DNA of 64,000 bases from Escarpia spicata (Eukaryota > Annelida > Polychaeta > Sabellida > Siboglinidae), in the NCBI GenBank assembly GCA_963995525.1, contig OZ023212.1, forward strand, positions 13,791,913 through 13,855,912, written 5' to 3'. Numbering within the stretch: the first letter of the stretch is position 1; each line of letters begins with the position of its first letter. Shown piece by piece: positions 44,146 to 55,915 of the stretch. The notes below the pieces were generated by a model. The model made no database searches, had not been told where the DNA came from, and saw nothing but the letters and a program-made list of their open reading frames with translations. A program made the position numbers and the translations under genes.

Positions 44146-44487
44146 CACGACTGAAGCGGCTGCAACCACAAAGTCGACACATCAGTATTTATTATATATT
44201 ACTTATTTCCACAGCGAGAGGCCCACAATAGCGTGACCCGCCGAAGTCTTTTGTGGCGGCGGAACGGTAAACAAGTGCGGTACGCACATCCTGGCAAAAA
44301 GAGAGTTATCTAGATGTTACGGGGTGTGTGCATATTCTACACAATGCAGGGGTTGTGGGAGAAGTTAACTGCTGCGGAGATGGATTTGAAGCTCATGTAT
44401 CCAAAAAAAATCGGCAAATGGATTCTAACGACATCATGGAAATATTGGCGGCATAACATGTTCGAACCCCCAGTCAGAAGTCACTGA

Positions 44488-44488
<1 letters not shown>

Positions 44489-44556
<68 letters not shown>
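44489..44556. repeat. (TG)n microsatellite
   Basis: 34 uninterrupted TG dinucleotides. The poly-HT ORFs on the other strand are artefacts. Confidence 0.95.
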
Positions 44557-44560
<4 letters not shown>

Positions 44561-44696
44561 TTGGTCTTGTAGAAGTATGGTCTTTGTGGGGGGTAAAGTC
44601 GTATGGGTAAAATACACATAGTCGGGAGTTGCATAGCTGTCATATATGAAACTATGGAAGTGGATAAATGAGTTGCAAATGTTTATCTGTGCATAC

Positions 44697-44880
44697 AGGT
44701 AAGTTCTTATATAGCGCAGTATCCAGTCCGCAGGACTGCTCAAAACGCTCTACACTTTTCTCCCTAGGAGACCTTTCAATCGAACACCATCTCGACTTCT
44801 CTGAGAAGCATTGCATAAGAGTATATAACAAATTAACTAAATCAAACGGTCTTGTTAAATCTCAGATTTAAGTTAATGTT
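44697..44880 (-). mobile_element. tRNA-SINE, 5'-truncated copy
   Basis: Matches 38907-39080 of the full SINE (GTAAGTTCTTATATAGCGCA tail and TCGAACACCATCTCGA). The tRNA-like head is absent. Confidence 0.75.
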
Positions 44881-45389
44881 CTTGAGAAGATTATAAAACA
44901 CCTTAATGAGCTAATTAATACATGATGTCCAGTAGTGGGCGTTTTGCCACACTCGTGGGGCAACACGCCACTATTTAGGATATCCGCTAAAACGGCCATA
45001 ACATTTTATCTGTGACACTGGACACCAAACTAACTATTTATTTATGATAATGAACTAACGTCACCAGCGAGTTACAACCCAAGAGTACTTACACACGAGA
45101 CGATTTCCCGTTAAAAGTGGGCCTTATGCCCTAAGCTACTCTAGTACGAATTTTGATCTTTCAGCCTAAACTGTTCAGAGGTGCTTTCAAAGTTCATTAT
45201 ACATGTCCAACGTTCCGGGCACGACATTTTAGCGGCCGAACTTCTATACTGATTAAACAGTGTTGATATGGGGCATCTTGGAAAGAGAGGTGCCACTCGC
45301 CATTAAAACGACAAATTTGCTACATGAACATCACGCAGGAATCGTTATGGGAATTTTGAGTTAAATGAAAGCGTTTCTTTTGTGCGAAG

Positions 45390-47127
45390 GATAATAATAA
45401 TAATATATTTTATTTAATATAGCGCCAGATCCAATTATAACTTGTTCGTGGCGCTTTACAACATGTAAAACTAGATAGAGGTAATAATGATGGCTAAATA
45501 AACATGCATTTTCTTAAAAAATAAATATTAGTAAAATACAAATAAATACAGTAATTAAATAAATATACTAAAATAATGATCATAACAACAGTTCTATATA
45601 GAAATAAGACATTGACAAATCATTTAACTGAACTAATGTACATGCAGGTATAAAATAAATAGGTTAATTAATACATAAGAGATATAAAACAAATCAATGC
45701 AGAGACTAAACTATGCCACATTGTCTTTAAGCGTGCCTTGAAAGTAGAGAGACAATCAGACAACCGCGGCGACCGCAAACGAACTGTCCCCAGCTTTGAC
45801 ATGAGTCCGCAGGACCGTTAACATGTTATTGTTGGTAGAGCGCAGGGCTCTTGTTGGTTTGTATGGGCATACAAGGTCGCATAAATATTTCGGGGCATCG
45901 CCCCTTTATATGTAAACACTAATAGCTTAAAGTCGATTCTGTGTGCTACAGGCAGTCAGTGAAGAATGCACAACAAAGGCATGGCGCTGTCACTCCGTGG
46001 GCGGCGTAGGATCAAACTAGCAGCAGAGTTGTGCATTCTCTGCAGTCGAGCGATGTTGTTGACAGAAGTGCCGTATAGAAGTGAATTGCAGTAATCAAGC
46101 CGTGATGTAATAATGGTGTTGACGACACGTTCCTTTGTCGTCGTTGGGAGATAACGACTCATCTGGTTAATATGGCGCAGGTGAAATGAGCACACACTGA
46201 CGATGCTTGAAACTTGCTTCTTAACATAGAGGTGGCGATCCATAACGACACCAAGGTTACGAACATATATTGAGGCAGTAATCGTAACATCTCCTACGCG
46301 TATCACACTGCCGTCAATAAGCGGCAGTCTTTGGCACTATGGGAAGATATTCCGTTTTATTGTTGTTCATGCCCATGTAGTTTAATGTCATCCACTGATT
46401 TACAATATCTAGACACTCCTCCATACGTCGCAGCCAACGCAGTCGCAGTGAGGTCAAAATGGCAGTACAATTGCAGATCATCCGCATAATGATGAAAACA
46501 AAGTACATTATGTCGCAAATGGGTTGTACGTACAACGAGAATAACAAAGGACCCAGCACCGAACCCTGTGGGACACCCGATGTCACGCAAGTTGTATTCG
46601 ATTACGCATCACGAATGACCACATGCTGGGTCCGGCCCTGCAGATAGGATTGCAGCCAGCCACGCGCCTTGCCAACATTGCCGTAACGCAACCGAAGGCT
46701 CTGGATTATTATCTTGCGATTGATTGTGTCAAAGGCCGCACTAAAGTCAATAAGAACTAGTGCCGTGCCTTGTCTATTGTCTATAGCGGCTTTCATGGCA
46801 TTTGTTACACACAGTACTGCGGTTTCAGTTGAATGATTCTTCCGGTAGGCTGATTGGAAACAGTCCTCCATTCGCTGATCGGAAATATGAGAGATGATCC
46901 TTCGCGCAATAACTTTCTCTATGACTTTTGACAGATGGCTTAGGTTGCTGACTGGACGGTAGTTGTTGAGTATGTCCTTGTTGAGTGATTGTTTCTTGAG
47001 CAATGGCCGGACAATTGCATGCTTAAGCAGCAGAGGCATGACTGCCTCTTCGAGTGAGGCGTTTACAATTTGTATGATGATAGGCACGATACTGTCCATG
47101 TTGTCATTTAGTCCTCCCATCGCAATC
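45390..47127 (-). pseudogene. LINE F (L2/CR1-like), 5'-truncated RT
   Basis: Minus 47120-46602 holds VMPLLLKHAIVRPLLKK, NNYRPVSNLSHLSKVIEK, RKNHSTETAV and LVLIDFSAAFDTINR. 46590-46314 holds SGVPQGSVLGPLLF and, in a second frame, HHYADDLQLYC. 46306-45956 holds RNLGVVMDRHL, TSRLDYCNSLLYG and RLQRMHNSAASLI. The 3' UTR includes an AGCGCC...GGCGCT stem-loop (45420-45460) and the tail ends in (TAA)n near 45392. The endonuclease is missing, as expected for 5' truncation. There is one stop near 46600 and two frame changes. Confidence 0.85.
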
Positions 47128-47500
47128 TAGGCCGTCCTCGCCTCCTTTTCATTTGTACACTTTGGGCTTTCTTTGCCAACCGTTCTACTTTCATTTTCTC
47201 CACATGTCCAGCCCACTTTAGTCGACTCCTCACCAGCTTCCTCTTCCCTTTAGATCTCAAGTCAGCCAAACCCACCCATAGACTGACACTTCAAGCAGGG
47301 GCGTCTGCAGGAATTTGTCCAGGGAGGGGCAAGGCATTTTGGTACCCAATAAAGCATTGACATGGTCAGGCATATGCCGTGTTTGATGTTGGCATCCTTT
47401 CTCTCTTTCACCCTTTGTTGGTGCAAGCTAAGCAGATCATACGCCTGACAAGCGTTCGGTATGGAACGAAGCCAGGTCTTAACTCGTCTCAACATGCTGA
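47128..47500 (-). pseudogene. LINE post-RT scrap and possible hAT C-terminal scrap
   Basis: 47270-47140 minus reads RLKWAGHVEKMKVERLAKKA, a common end of LINE ORF2 proteins. 47495-47350 minus reads RRVKTWLRSIPNACQAYDLL, which weakly resembles the dimerisation-domain end of hAT-like proteins. Both are short and uncertain. Confidence 0.4.
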
Positions 47501-47707
47501 AAGACTGTTAACTTGACAAGTAGATGCTGGAAGCTTTGACGCCAAAAACATGGCTTTATGAACAGCAGGGAACAACTAATACTAATTAATCCGAATAATT
47601 TCCCGCAATAAAGAGAAAATGCAGCACACAAACACCAGAGTAGCCGACTACATGAATGACGACTCAGCTGAGGACGCAGAATAAACACATTCAACGAACA
47701 CTTAGTT

Positions 47708-48102
47708 AAGCTTGTAAGCTATAACTGTCGTGGACTGAAATTAGGGTCAAATAGTTGTTATGAAAGATTAGAAGTAGAACAGCTAGTCAATGATTATGAT
47801 ATTATTTGCCTCCAGGAAACTTGGTTAGCTAAACAGTAGGAGGAAGAGATAAAAACCATGCGAAAGGGGTACAATGCGGTAGCCAACTCCCCCAATGATG
47901 ATTATCTAGGAATAGCTATTCTCTGGAATAATAAATATGATGAATTTATCACTCCACATAAATATGATTATGATTGGGTTGTTAGTATCGAAATTGTATC
48001 TGGCACAAAGAAAATTTATGTATTTAATGTTTACCTACCTTATGACAAAACTGATAATGAGGAAGAATATATTGATCGTTTAAAGGGGGCTGTATATAAT
48101 TT
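47708..48102 (+). pseudogene. LINE D, segment 1: endonuclease N-terminus
   Basis: The frame reads LVSYNCRGLKLGSN, YDIICLQETWLA, then a TAG (47837), then YLGIAILWNNKYDEFI and KIYVFNVYLPYD. This is the start of an AP endonuclease domain. It is interrupted at 48102 by a 4.45-kb element and resumes at 52557. Confidence 0.75.
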
Positions 48103-48206
48103 ATCCCACCATGTGGCGCTGTGATTTGATCAAGATTTAGTTACAATAACTGTCGCTGTGGACAAGAGGCGCGTTTCCCCGGAAGTAAACATAAAGCACG
48201 TGGTTG

Positions 48207-49425
48207 CCATGGGATCACAGTTACAATGGAAGACAGACCCAAATCTCAGAGGAAACGCGCAAACAACAACAAAAGAAGGTTGCGGAAGCTAAAAGGAAGA
48301 AGAAATATGACAGTCGACGCATTTATCTGCGGCATGTTTTGGATGAATGGGAGCGACAACGACGTTTGGCTGGACAAACTCACTCGACATTTGCCGAGCA
48401 TCTGCTGTCTGCGCACTCCCAACACTGTGCCCAGGCCGGGTGTACAGATCATTTCGAGGCTGACAGGTCAGTGACGTGATAATGGTCAATGTATGAGCAT
48501 GATGGTCAGCTGATAGGGGAGGGGTGTATCAGGATATGGAAAATGGAGGTAAAAATAAGGAATGTGAAGAAGTGGAGATCCAACAAATGTGAAAATTAGG
48601 GGGCGGAGGTAAAATGAAGAAAATGGGATCCTTATTATAAGGCTTACAATTATACCCCGCTGGCGCTGATGATTTTGTGTAACAAGTAGGCCTACATAAA
48701 TTTTAATTATTTCTCTATGTAAAATACATTTAGATCTAGGTCAACATAGGCTCAGGTTTTATATATACTTTATAATATATACTCACTGTACTTATACAGT
48801 GAGTGTAAAGCCTAAAGGTCGTAACACTGTACGAAAACAGATCCCGAGGCCCCCCATAGACCATGTCATTCAGGCTCATACCACAATAATTTTGTTTTGC
48901 ATGCCATTTGGCATACACGACACATGCATTGGTTTCCGCCGGGTGGGGGGGTACTGTCATAAATGGTAAGTTTGGAGAGGGAGGGGGAGAATTCCTTGTG
49001 CTGTGTCCTCTTAGGGGATAGTATTATATGCGGTTGCAACAAACTTTTTTATTTTCTTCTATTTTTTACAAGAAATTTCCCAGTTTTGTTTTCAGCAGTG
49101 ATGACACAAGTGTGGAGATTCCTCTTGTGAATGAAGAAGTTGTACATGTATATGCAACGCCAAAGAAAAACAAAAAAAGGTATTTGAAACATAAATGTCA
49201 CAAATATATGTGTTTGTGTTTCCATTATTATGCAGTAACTGCAATATTAAAGCATGTAATGTAACGGAAATACATGTACATTATAGTAGAATATGATGAT
49301 AATTTTTACAAGACAAATAAGAAATCCTGTTACAATGTCATTATTATAATGTTTCTTCACTGCAGAACAGCTTCATGGGATAGATACGCTTTTCAGTCCG
49401 GGTTTCAGAACCACTGAAGTAAGTC
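48207..49425 (+). pseudogene. Three-exon plus-strand gene of the 4.45-kb insertion (lysine-rich N-terminus)
   Basis: Exon 1 (to ~48466) reads SEETRKQQQKKVAEAKRKKK, then YDSRRIYLRHVLDEWERQRR and FAEHLLSAHSQHC; donor GACAG|GTCAGT. Exon 2 (~49099-49179) is acceptor TTTTCAG, DDTSVEIPLVNEEVVHVY, donor AAAAAG|GTATTT. Exon 3 (49366-49422) is acceptor ACTGCAG, TASWDRYAFQSGFQNH, stop. Phases agree. The likely ATG (48224, MEDRPK) is one base out of frame with the rest, so the copy appears frameshifted at its start. Similar basic ETRxxQQKKxAExKR starts occur in repeated invertebrate genes; I do not know the function. Confidence 0.5.
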
Positions 49426-50116
49426 GTATTGTTTGAGGTCTGTTGTAATTTACTTTCACCTCCACCTCCTCTCCTCCTCCCTAGCCATGTCGATTGTAAC
49501 ATGCAATTGTGGTTTATTTTCATTTGCTATCAGCATGTCACTTGGGCGGGTTGCCCCCTCACCTTTGATGTCATTGCGTAGAGCAGCAGTTCTTCACTGC
49601 ACAGTTATCTACTGTTTGTCAATAACTTTGCATTGCATTGTCGTAGCAAACGTTTATGTATGCAATGCTTTGTATGTGAATTACATATTTCTGGTATGAT
49701 TGAATTGCATACCAGTTGGCAATAAAAGTTGCCCATTACCAACCAACATTATATGTATCCATTGTTTCTTTATTACGACATCAAACAAGCTTTGGCAACA
49801 TTAATGGTTGCATTTTTTACTCCTCCATGTCAGATAACAAATATATATACAGCCTGTATATATCTTTATTGTAATTGATAAGTTTGATTTTTTCTACAAA
49901 ATTGTTCCTTTTCATTGCAGAAAAAGATGACAAGTACATATAATGTATATAAATATAAAATAAATATATTTTATAAAGGTGTTATACACATAATAATGAT
50001 AAACATCAACATAAATTCATAAACATCAAAATCATGTCTTTTGCATTATCAATTACCTCGAGAATGGGCACACATTTGATCAGTGTGAGTGTATACACTT
50101 TCTGTTATTTACCCAA

Positions 50117-50520
50117 TTAAACCAATCGGGCAACCTTAAAGCCCGTATACATACCATCAAGTGATGGAAACCTATCCCTTATAGCCCACACAACACAACT
50201 GGGTAAGACAACCCTGTTGCCACTTCCTAAGTGGTCAAACCGCCGTAAAACAAATTGTCTGTAAGCTGCATGATGAAAGTTGTCATTTGTTGGCTGGACA
50301 TTGTATGCAAACAAGTCATTCACATCTCGTAGAGCTACAAGAACTACCAACCTTCGCAGCACTACAGTATTTCTGTCTCTTTCAGCAGTCTCCATGAAAG
50401 CAATGACCATGACTGTGACGGCAGCATAGTTGTTCTTCTGGTCGTGGCATTTGTCGACATCGACCGCATTGACACCAAGGGATGTCCTAACTATCCGATA
50501 GAGGTGTTGGCCCAGTCAGA
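50117..50520 (-). pseudogene. P2RX7 C-terminal-domain-like protein, main exon with frameshift
   Basis: Minus 50485-50425 reads WCQCGRCRQMPRPEEQLCC, the Cys/Trp zinc-binding signature of the P2X7 receptor cytoplasmic domain. After a frame change near 50415, 50410-50117 reads HAAYRQFVLRRFDHLGSGNR, VVLPSCVVWAIRDRFPSLDG and YTGFK, the following conserved part. The domain is known outside P2X7 in many repeated genes of invertebrates and fish. It probably binds nucleotides or Zn; its role in a mobile context is unknown. Two small upstream exons may belong to the same gene (51240-51290, 51430-51552). Confidence 0.65.
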
Positions 50521-51238
50521 GCGATGTCACCAGGCAGCAGATCCCGTAGGTGTGGATGGAGACTGACAGCAGTTTGTATGAAGTCAGGTAGTGCATCGTG
50601 ATTAACATCTTTCAATTGTAAATGTTTTAAAACAGGCATTTCATAGCTAATACTAATAAAGACAATATATAACTATCCATGTTTACAAACATAGGTCTTT
50701 TAAGCAGCACATTTTTAGAACCAGTCATTTTGTGTTTGGATAAAAATCAAATTTATTCATGTACAGATTTCTGTAAATCACAACAATGTTGGATCAATAT
50801 ATTTTCTGCTTCGAAATGTGATAATGGTTTTGTTTTATTAACTTTATTGAATGCCAATTATATTGTAGAGCAAGACATTGTTCAGTATGATATGAACTGA
50901 ACACCAGTGGCACCTAATAACATATCTGTTCAGACAGGATGGTATCTTGTTCTGTGTTCTCGCCTACTAGCTGTTTAACACTCGATGCTTGTCAGATTTG
51001 AATAGGCTTCTTGATGACTTCTGTAACAATATGTACCCATTTTATTTTGAAAGCATTTCTGTAAATGTAGTCTAATGTGTTGCAGGAAAATAATTTGCTG
51101 TGTAAAAAATCAATATAGTTTCAAACAATAAATGACCCAAAGGTTTATTATTAAATGTTGAATATGTCCGGTATCGAACACATTCAAATTTGATTCATTG
51201 CATATCGCATACAATACAGCTATATAATAGGAACTAAC

Positions 51239-51552
51239 CTTCTTTGCAACTTGTTTTCGTTTCTTTGTTTTATTACTGGCTCCTCCTGTAATAATCAATA
51301 AATTGCTTAAAATCATGCATCCGTGCAATAACATAGAGGAGTTATGCATAATGGGCACAATGTATATTGCTGGCAAGTGTAAGATTGGGGACTAATGTGG
51401 TATGTGTGTGGCTGAGATTATGTGTTTGTTGTAGATTGGCCTTGCTGATACAAGTCCTCAGGCACAGACTGCAAAGATTCATTGAGGTCATCTGATACAG
51501 GAACACAGATTGTTGATATATCCTGGTCTTCTTCCTCATCTTCCACAAAGGC
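51239..51552 (-). CDS. Putative 5' exons of the P2RX7-C-like gene
   Basis: Minus 51552-51430 reads MVAFVEDEEEDQDISTICVP then VSDDLNESLQSVPEDLYQQG, an acidic start. Minus 51285-51239 follows an acceptor (GATTATTACAG) and reads GASNKTKKRKQVAKK before a donor AAG|GTTAGT, giving a basic, NLS-like stretch. Acidic-then-basic N-termini ahead of the P2RX7-C-like domain are common in this gene type. The donor of the first exon is not clear. Confidence 0.45.
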
Positions 51553-52556
51553 CACCATCAAGTCCTGGTTTATAATTAAGTAATAAATAAAAGTATGTAT
51601 GCATGCATATGATATACAAAATAATGTTGTTGATGTAAAATATGTATAATTATATATATATATATATATTATTCTACATTATCATGATTATGGTACAGAA
51701 TAAAATGTTACACACAATTTGTTCAAAACAGAAGTTTGTTTAGTTTTATTGAAATAGCCTTAGAATAGACGAAATACTGTTCTATGCTGGTGTTGATCAC
51801 AGATATTCCCCACACCCCCTGTTGAAATACTTTCAAATACTTTTTCAGTTTCATTCGGCATGGGTATCAATATTGTTTTAGCCTGTCTTGTTAAATTTGA
51901 GAATCAAACAATTTTACTCGGTCATTTAGTAATTCACCACTTTCCATTATGAAATAATGGCAAGATAAGGCCATTATGTCATTGAGATTACTGTGAGGGA
52001 AGCCAACGTTACCTTATGTGTCAGTTGTTGCTGTGATGCAATTACCAACAAGACTCCTTTTGATAATGGTTCCCAAAGGGAGCTAATTAACTAACCTACC
52101 TAGTTAACCAATGTGGCTGATAAGGCCTGCTATTGTGTCAAATATTTGCTTGCTGTCTGTGGGTTGAAAGGAAAGTGGTGGCTTCTCAAGTCAGGTGGCA
52201 TCATCATAAGGCAGCTTTTTCTTATCTACAAGTTAACTGCCCATGACATGAACCTACAAACCGTGGCTGGTAAGCCTCAGTCCATGGTATTCAAGTTATT
52301 CAACGTGCTTTTTTGTTTTAGCTATATTGTAATGTATTGTGAAGAGTATTTGAAATACTTCCCAAAGCATTTGCAAGTATTTAAATACTTTAACATTTCA
52401 AAGTAGATGCAGCGCACGCTTGTCTTGAGATGCCGAGAACTAACAACGGCAACGTATCGAGACCGATACTGTTCTATAAATAGCCAAGCGTCGACCGACA
52501 AAACACTTCTGCCGTGGAATAGCGCAATCTATACAGTGCCCCTTTAACCAAACTTC

Positions 52557-53294
52557 ATAATTTGTTAGCCGAATGTGACAGCACATGTATAACAGTGGTC
52601 GGATATTATAATGCTAATGACGTAAAAAATGCTAATTTTGCTATCTTGCTGAAATAATTTTGTAGTCAGTTCAGGTATAAATGGACTATTTGCCTTAAGT
52701 TACCAGAAGAAGAATATACTTATGTAAGTGATGCATGGGATAGTCATTCGTGGTTGGACCACTTAATCTCGACTAAAGACGGCAACAGTGTCATAACAAA
52801 TATGTCGGCATTGTACGGTACTATTCAATCTGACCATATCCCGGTCACAGTTGATATTGATTTACAGTTGGCTCCTGACATCAATCAGTCAGTAATTTTA
52901 CAAGCAACATTGATTGGTCTGTCCTGAGTGAAGATGTAATTTATGAGTATGGTGTACAGTCAGAACTGCTATTGAGAAACTGATGTTTTATTGTGTAAAG
53001 ACCGCAACTGTACTAAGGCAGAGCAGAAAGTAGCCTTACTAAAATATTATGATAACATCATGTGTGCAATAACCACTGAGGGACAGAATACTATAAAAAC
53101 ACTCAAACCATCCAAGGGTAAAATGTTTAACCTGCCAGGTTGGAAAGACGATGCATCGGATCTATATGATATGTCTCGAGAGACATACACCATATGGAAA
53201 AACTCTGGTAGTCCCAGGCAAGGGGCAGTTTTTAACATGAAAAACAGGGCTAAAGCTAGATTTAAAGGTGCTATGACATTCATCAGAAACAATG
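52557..53294 (+). pseudogene. LINE D, segment 2: endonuclease C-terminus and linker
   Basis: The frame resumes with LLAECDSTCITVVGYYNAN (the catalytic GDxNA Asp is changed to Tyr), YVSDAWDSHSWLDHLIST and QSDHIPVTVDID. Then 52991-53300 reads KALLKYYDNIMC-type, NLPGWKDDASDLYDMSRETY and RAKARFKGAMTFIRNNE. It breaks at 53294, where a TIR element starts, and resumes at 55455. Confidence 0.75.
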
Positions 53295-53993
53295 AGGTAG
53301 CAAGGCACTCCTAATGGACTTTTTTCCCTTCAACAGATATCAATCAACCCTATATGCCATTTGGAAGGATATAACATGCACATTTAAATAAATGCAAAAT
53401 GTGCATAAATTATGCTAATTAGTGTCCAATATGGCCGCCAAAGCCATGAAATCAGCCATTTTTTAAGACAGGATTTCTCTAAAACATTTTATGTGATCAC
53501 TCTGCAATTTTCATTGTCTTTTTTCAATTTTTTTGTTATTTCCGTTAGCTAATTATATATTCATAGCAATAAAAGTACCACATAGAATTGTTTTAAGAAA
53601 AAATCCCTAGATCATTCCTTAGGGATATATCTTAAGTTCTTGTGTTCAAAAAATGAGATTGATAACTCAAAAAGTGAGCGAGTAAGGACGTCTCAAGTGA
53701 TGCCCGGTAGGCCAAAATTAGTTTTTGGGAAAAACGACAAAAACTGAAACTCAATGTACTTTCACTTCATCTCACATGTATGAAATGCACATCAGTGGTC
53801 CTGTCACACAGAAATATACTCAGTGTGCTCCAGTTTCATACAGATTGCCTTCTACTTTATCAGTTTTGTCTTTGAAGCCCTTTTTACTGCCCGAATGAGC
53901 TTTCGCTTCGCCCTTCCCACCTCGGACGCCTTTCGCTGAAAAATGATTTGTTTTCAAAAAAATCATATTTTGAGAGTGCCTTGCTACCTTAAA
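53295..53993. mobile_element. ~0.7-kb non-autonomous element with 16-bp TIRs
   Basis: Ends are AGGTAGCAAGGCACTC at 53295 and GAGTGCCTTGCTACCT at 53978-53993. No clear target duplication and no coding capacity. It contains AATATGGCCGCCAAAGCC near 53431. Confidence 0.55.
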
Positions 53994-54396
53994 GGGAATA
54001 AAAACATCTATGGCTTGAATTCATGTTATATTACATCCTGCTATCTATTTCCATGTCCACCAAGCCAAAAACAATAAAAAATCAATGAATTAGAAATTCC
54101 ACATTTAATGCTGTGCATCCGGACATTTTCGAATATGCATATTTTTGGCGCGCTTTTCGGGATGCCGAGATGTGACGTCACTTATGACCAACACTCGCAT
54201 CAGGCCGACCCTTTCCATGCATTCAGAGCATGTTTACAAGTATAGCTTTTGGGTCGAAACGAGCGTCATAATGAGTTATTGTGCAATATTCCGATTAAAT
54301 ACAAACTCTAGTCATCATAGAGGAACAAGCAGTTATCTTACGGTTCCACATGAATTCAATTTTATTCAAAACAATGAATGCGAATGGGCCTTCAAG

Positions 54397-55454
54397 TCGA
54401 CTAGGTATCGCCGATTTTGGGCTCGTTTTCAGAATAATTATATCGAATGCAACCAACGGGAGATAATGTACATCAATATACATACATAGCAAACATATAT
54501 CGTATCCAGCTACAAAAAATAACGTGTATAATCTCATATCACTAGAATATCGATGTACGAAGGAGGAGTTGTATAATTTATCATAACAACTTAAATCAGT
54601 CAGGGAATTTCTGTCGGTCCTGCTATTTCAGTTTGTAAAGGCGTTGGTTCCTTGTCCTCTATTTTGAAATCGGGTGACGCCGGTTCAATCCCCACACCAG
54701 ACCACTGATTTTTTTTAACACTTTTTTTGGTTTATGTTTTCACGAAGTAATATAAACCAAATCATGTTTATACTATGATGCACTGTTTGTAAATATTTTG
54801 GTAGTAATTATTTATTCGCCACAAAAATGAAAATATGGTAATTATATATAACGCGATGTTTCTAAATGTTATTTATTCAGACATATCACCATTTGTTTTC
54901 ACATATATAATTACAATATATTACCGTACAATATATATATATAATTAATAAATTATATATCCATTACATTATATTTGTTTGGATAAATAAAATTTAGAAA
55001 CATCGTTATATAATTCCCATATTTTCATTTTTGTGGCGAATAAATAATTACTAAAAAAATACCTACAAACAGTGCATCATAGTATAAAAATGATTTGGTT
55101 TATAGTACTTGGTGAAAACATAAACAAAAAAAGAGTTTAAAAAATCAATGGTTTGGTGTGGGGATTGAACGGGCGTCGCCCGATTACAGAATGAATTCCA
55201 AGGAACCAACGCCTTTACCAACTGAGCTAACAGAACCGACAGAAATTTACTGACTGATTTAAGTTGTTATGATAAATTGTACAACTCCTCCTTCATACAT
55301 CGATATTCTAGTGCTATTGTGATATTACGTTACGTCCTGTAGCTGGATACAATATATGTTTGCTATGTATGTTTATTGGTGTAGATTATCTCTCGTTGGT
55401 TGCATTCGATATAATTATTCTGAAAACGAGCTCAAGCTCGGCGAAACCTAGTCG
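54397..55454. mobile_element. 1.06-kb foldback (long palindrome) with tRNA-like sequence in each arm
   Basis: The two ends, TCGACTAGGTATCGCCGA and (inverted) TCGACTAGGTTTCGCCGA, begin ~520-bp arms that are inverted copies around a centre near 54930. Each arm contains a tRNA-like stretch: A-box-like TAGCTCAGTTGGTAAAGG (right arm, inverted 55210-55235; damaged in the left arm near 54630) and B-box-like GGTTCAATCCCC (54688-54700). The arms differ by small indels. Confidence 0.75.
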
Positions 55455-55915
55455 ATGGTGTAACAGGGTCACACAATATTGTAAATATGTGGAAATGTCA
55501 TTATGAGGATTTGTTTAACTGTCTAGATCACACCAAAGATGTAAATAGCATTTGTAAAAAAGTTGAATTTCAAAGTGACTTAGAGGTGTCACTCAGAGAT
55601 TATCAATGCCATAACAGATTTGAAAGACAAGAGTCGTGATTTGGATGGTATATGTGCAGAGCATCTGCAACACTGCAGTGACGTTATAATTCCACTGTTG
55701 TCTGTGTTTTACAAGCTTTTAATTAGTTGTTCATGGGATTTTACCTGAATCTATGATATCTGTTGTACTTGTGCCAATTGTTAAAAACAAAAATGCTAGC
55801 ATATGTAGCAAGAATAATTACAGACCCATTGCTTTAACCAGTATTGTGTCCAAAGGTTTAATAAAAATAATTTATAACCATTTTGCATACTGTCTAACTA
55901 CATGTACCAATCAGT
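55455..55915 (+). pseudogene. LINE D, segment 3: start of RT
   Basis: Frames read NIVNMWKCHYEDLFNCL, DGICAEHLQHCSDVI and, at 55753-55915, ISVVLVPIVKNKNAS then NYRPIALTSIVSKGL. The segment ends at TCAGT (55911-55915), the target duplication of the hAT element that follows. The continuation is at 62765. Confidence 0.75.

Larger units (their letters stand above)
44164..45389. other. Upstream of exon 1: microsatellite and SINE fragment, no gene
   Basis: Expected to hold the promoter or a 5' UTR intron of the GalNAc-transferase gene; no clear TATA element was identified. 44940-44975 forms a hairpin (AGTGGGCGTTTTGCC / GGGGCAACACGCCACT). Confidence 0.35.
48103..52556. mobile_element. 4.45-kb insertion carrying two divergent spliced genes
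   Basis: It splits the LINE D endonuclease and is flanked by a 7-bp direct repeat ATAATTT (48096-48102, 52557-52563) whose removal restores the LINE frame. It has a plus-strand three-exon ORF at the left and a minus-strand multi-exon gene with a P2RX7 C-terminal-like domain at the right. No convincing terminal inverted repeat and no known transposase was found. The right end contains AGTGCCCCTTTAACC. Its class is unknown; it could be a DNA transposon or a captured segment. Confidence 0.6.

Noticed and set aside
52113..52406. 97-codon ORF at the end of the 4.45-kb insertion
   Set aside because: No family recognised; the region contains AAATACTT-type short inverted repeats.
55160..55250. Functional tRNA gene in the right foldback arm
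   Set aside because: A and B boxes are present but the acceptor and anticodon stems do not form a standard clover-leaf, and the left copy is damaged.
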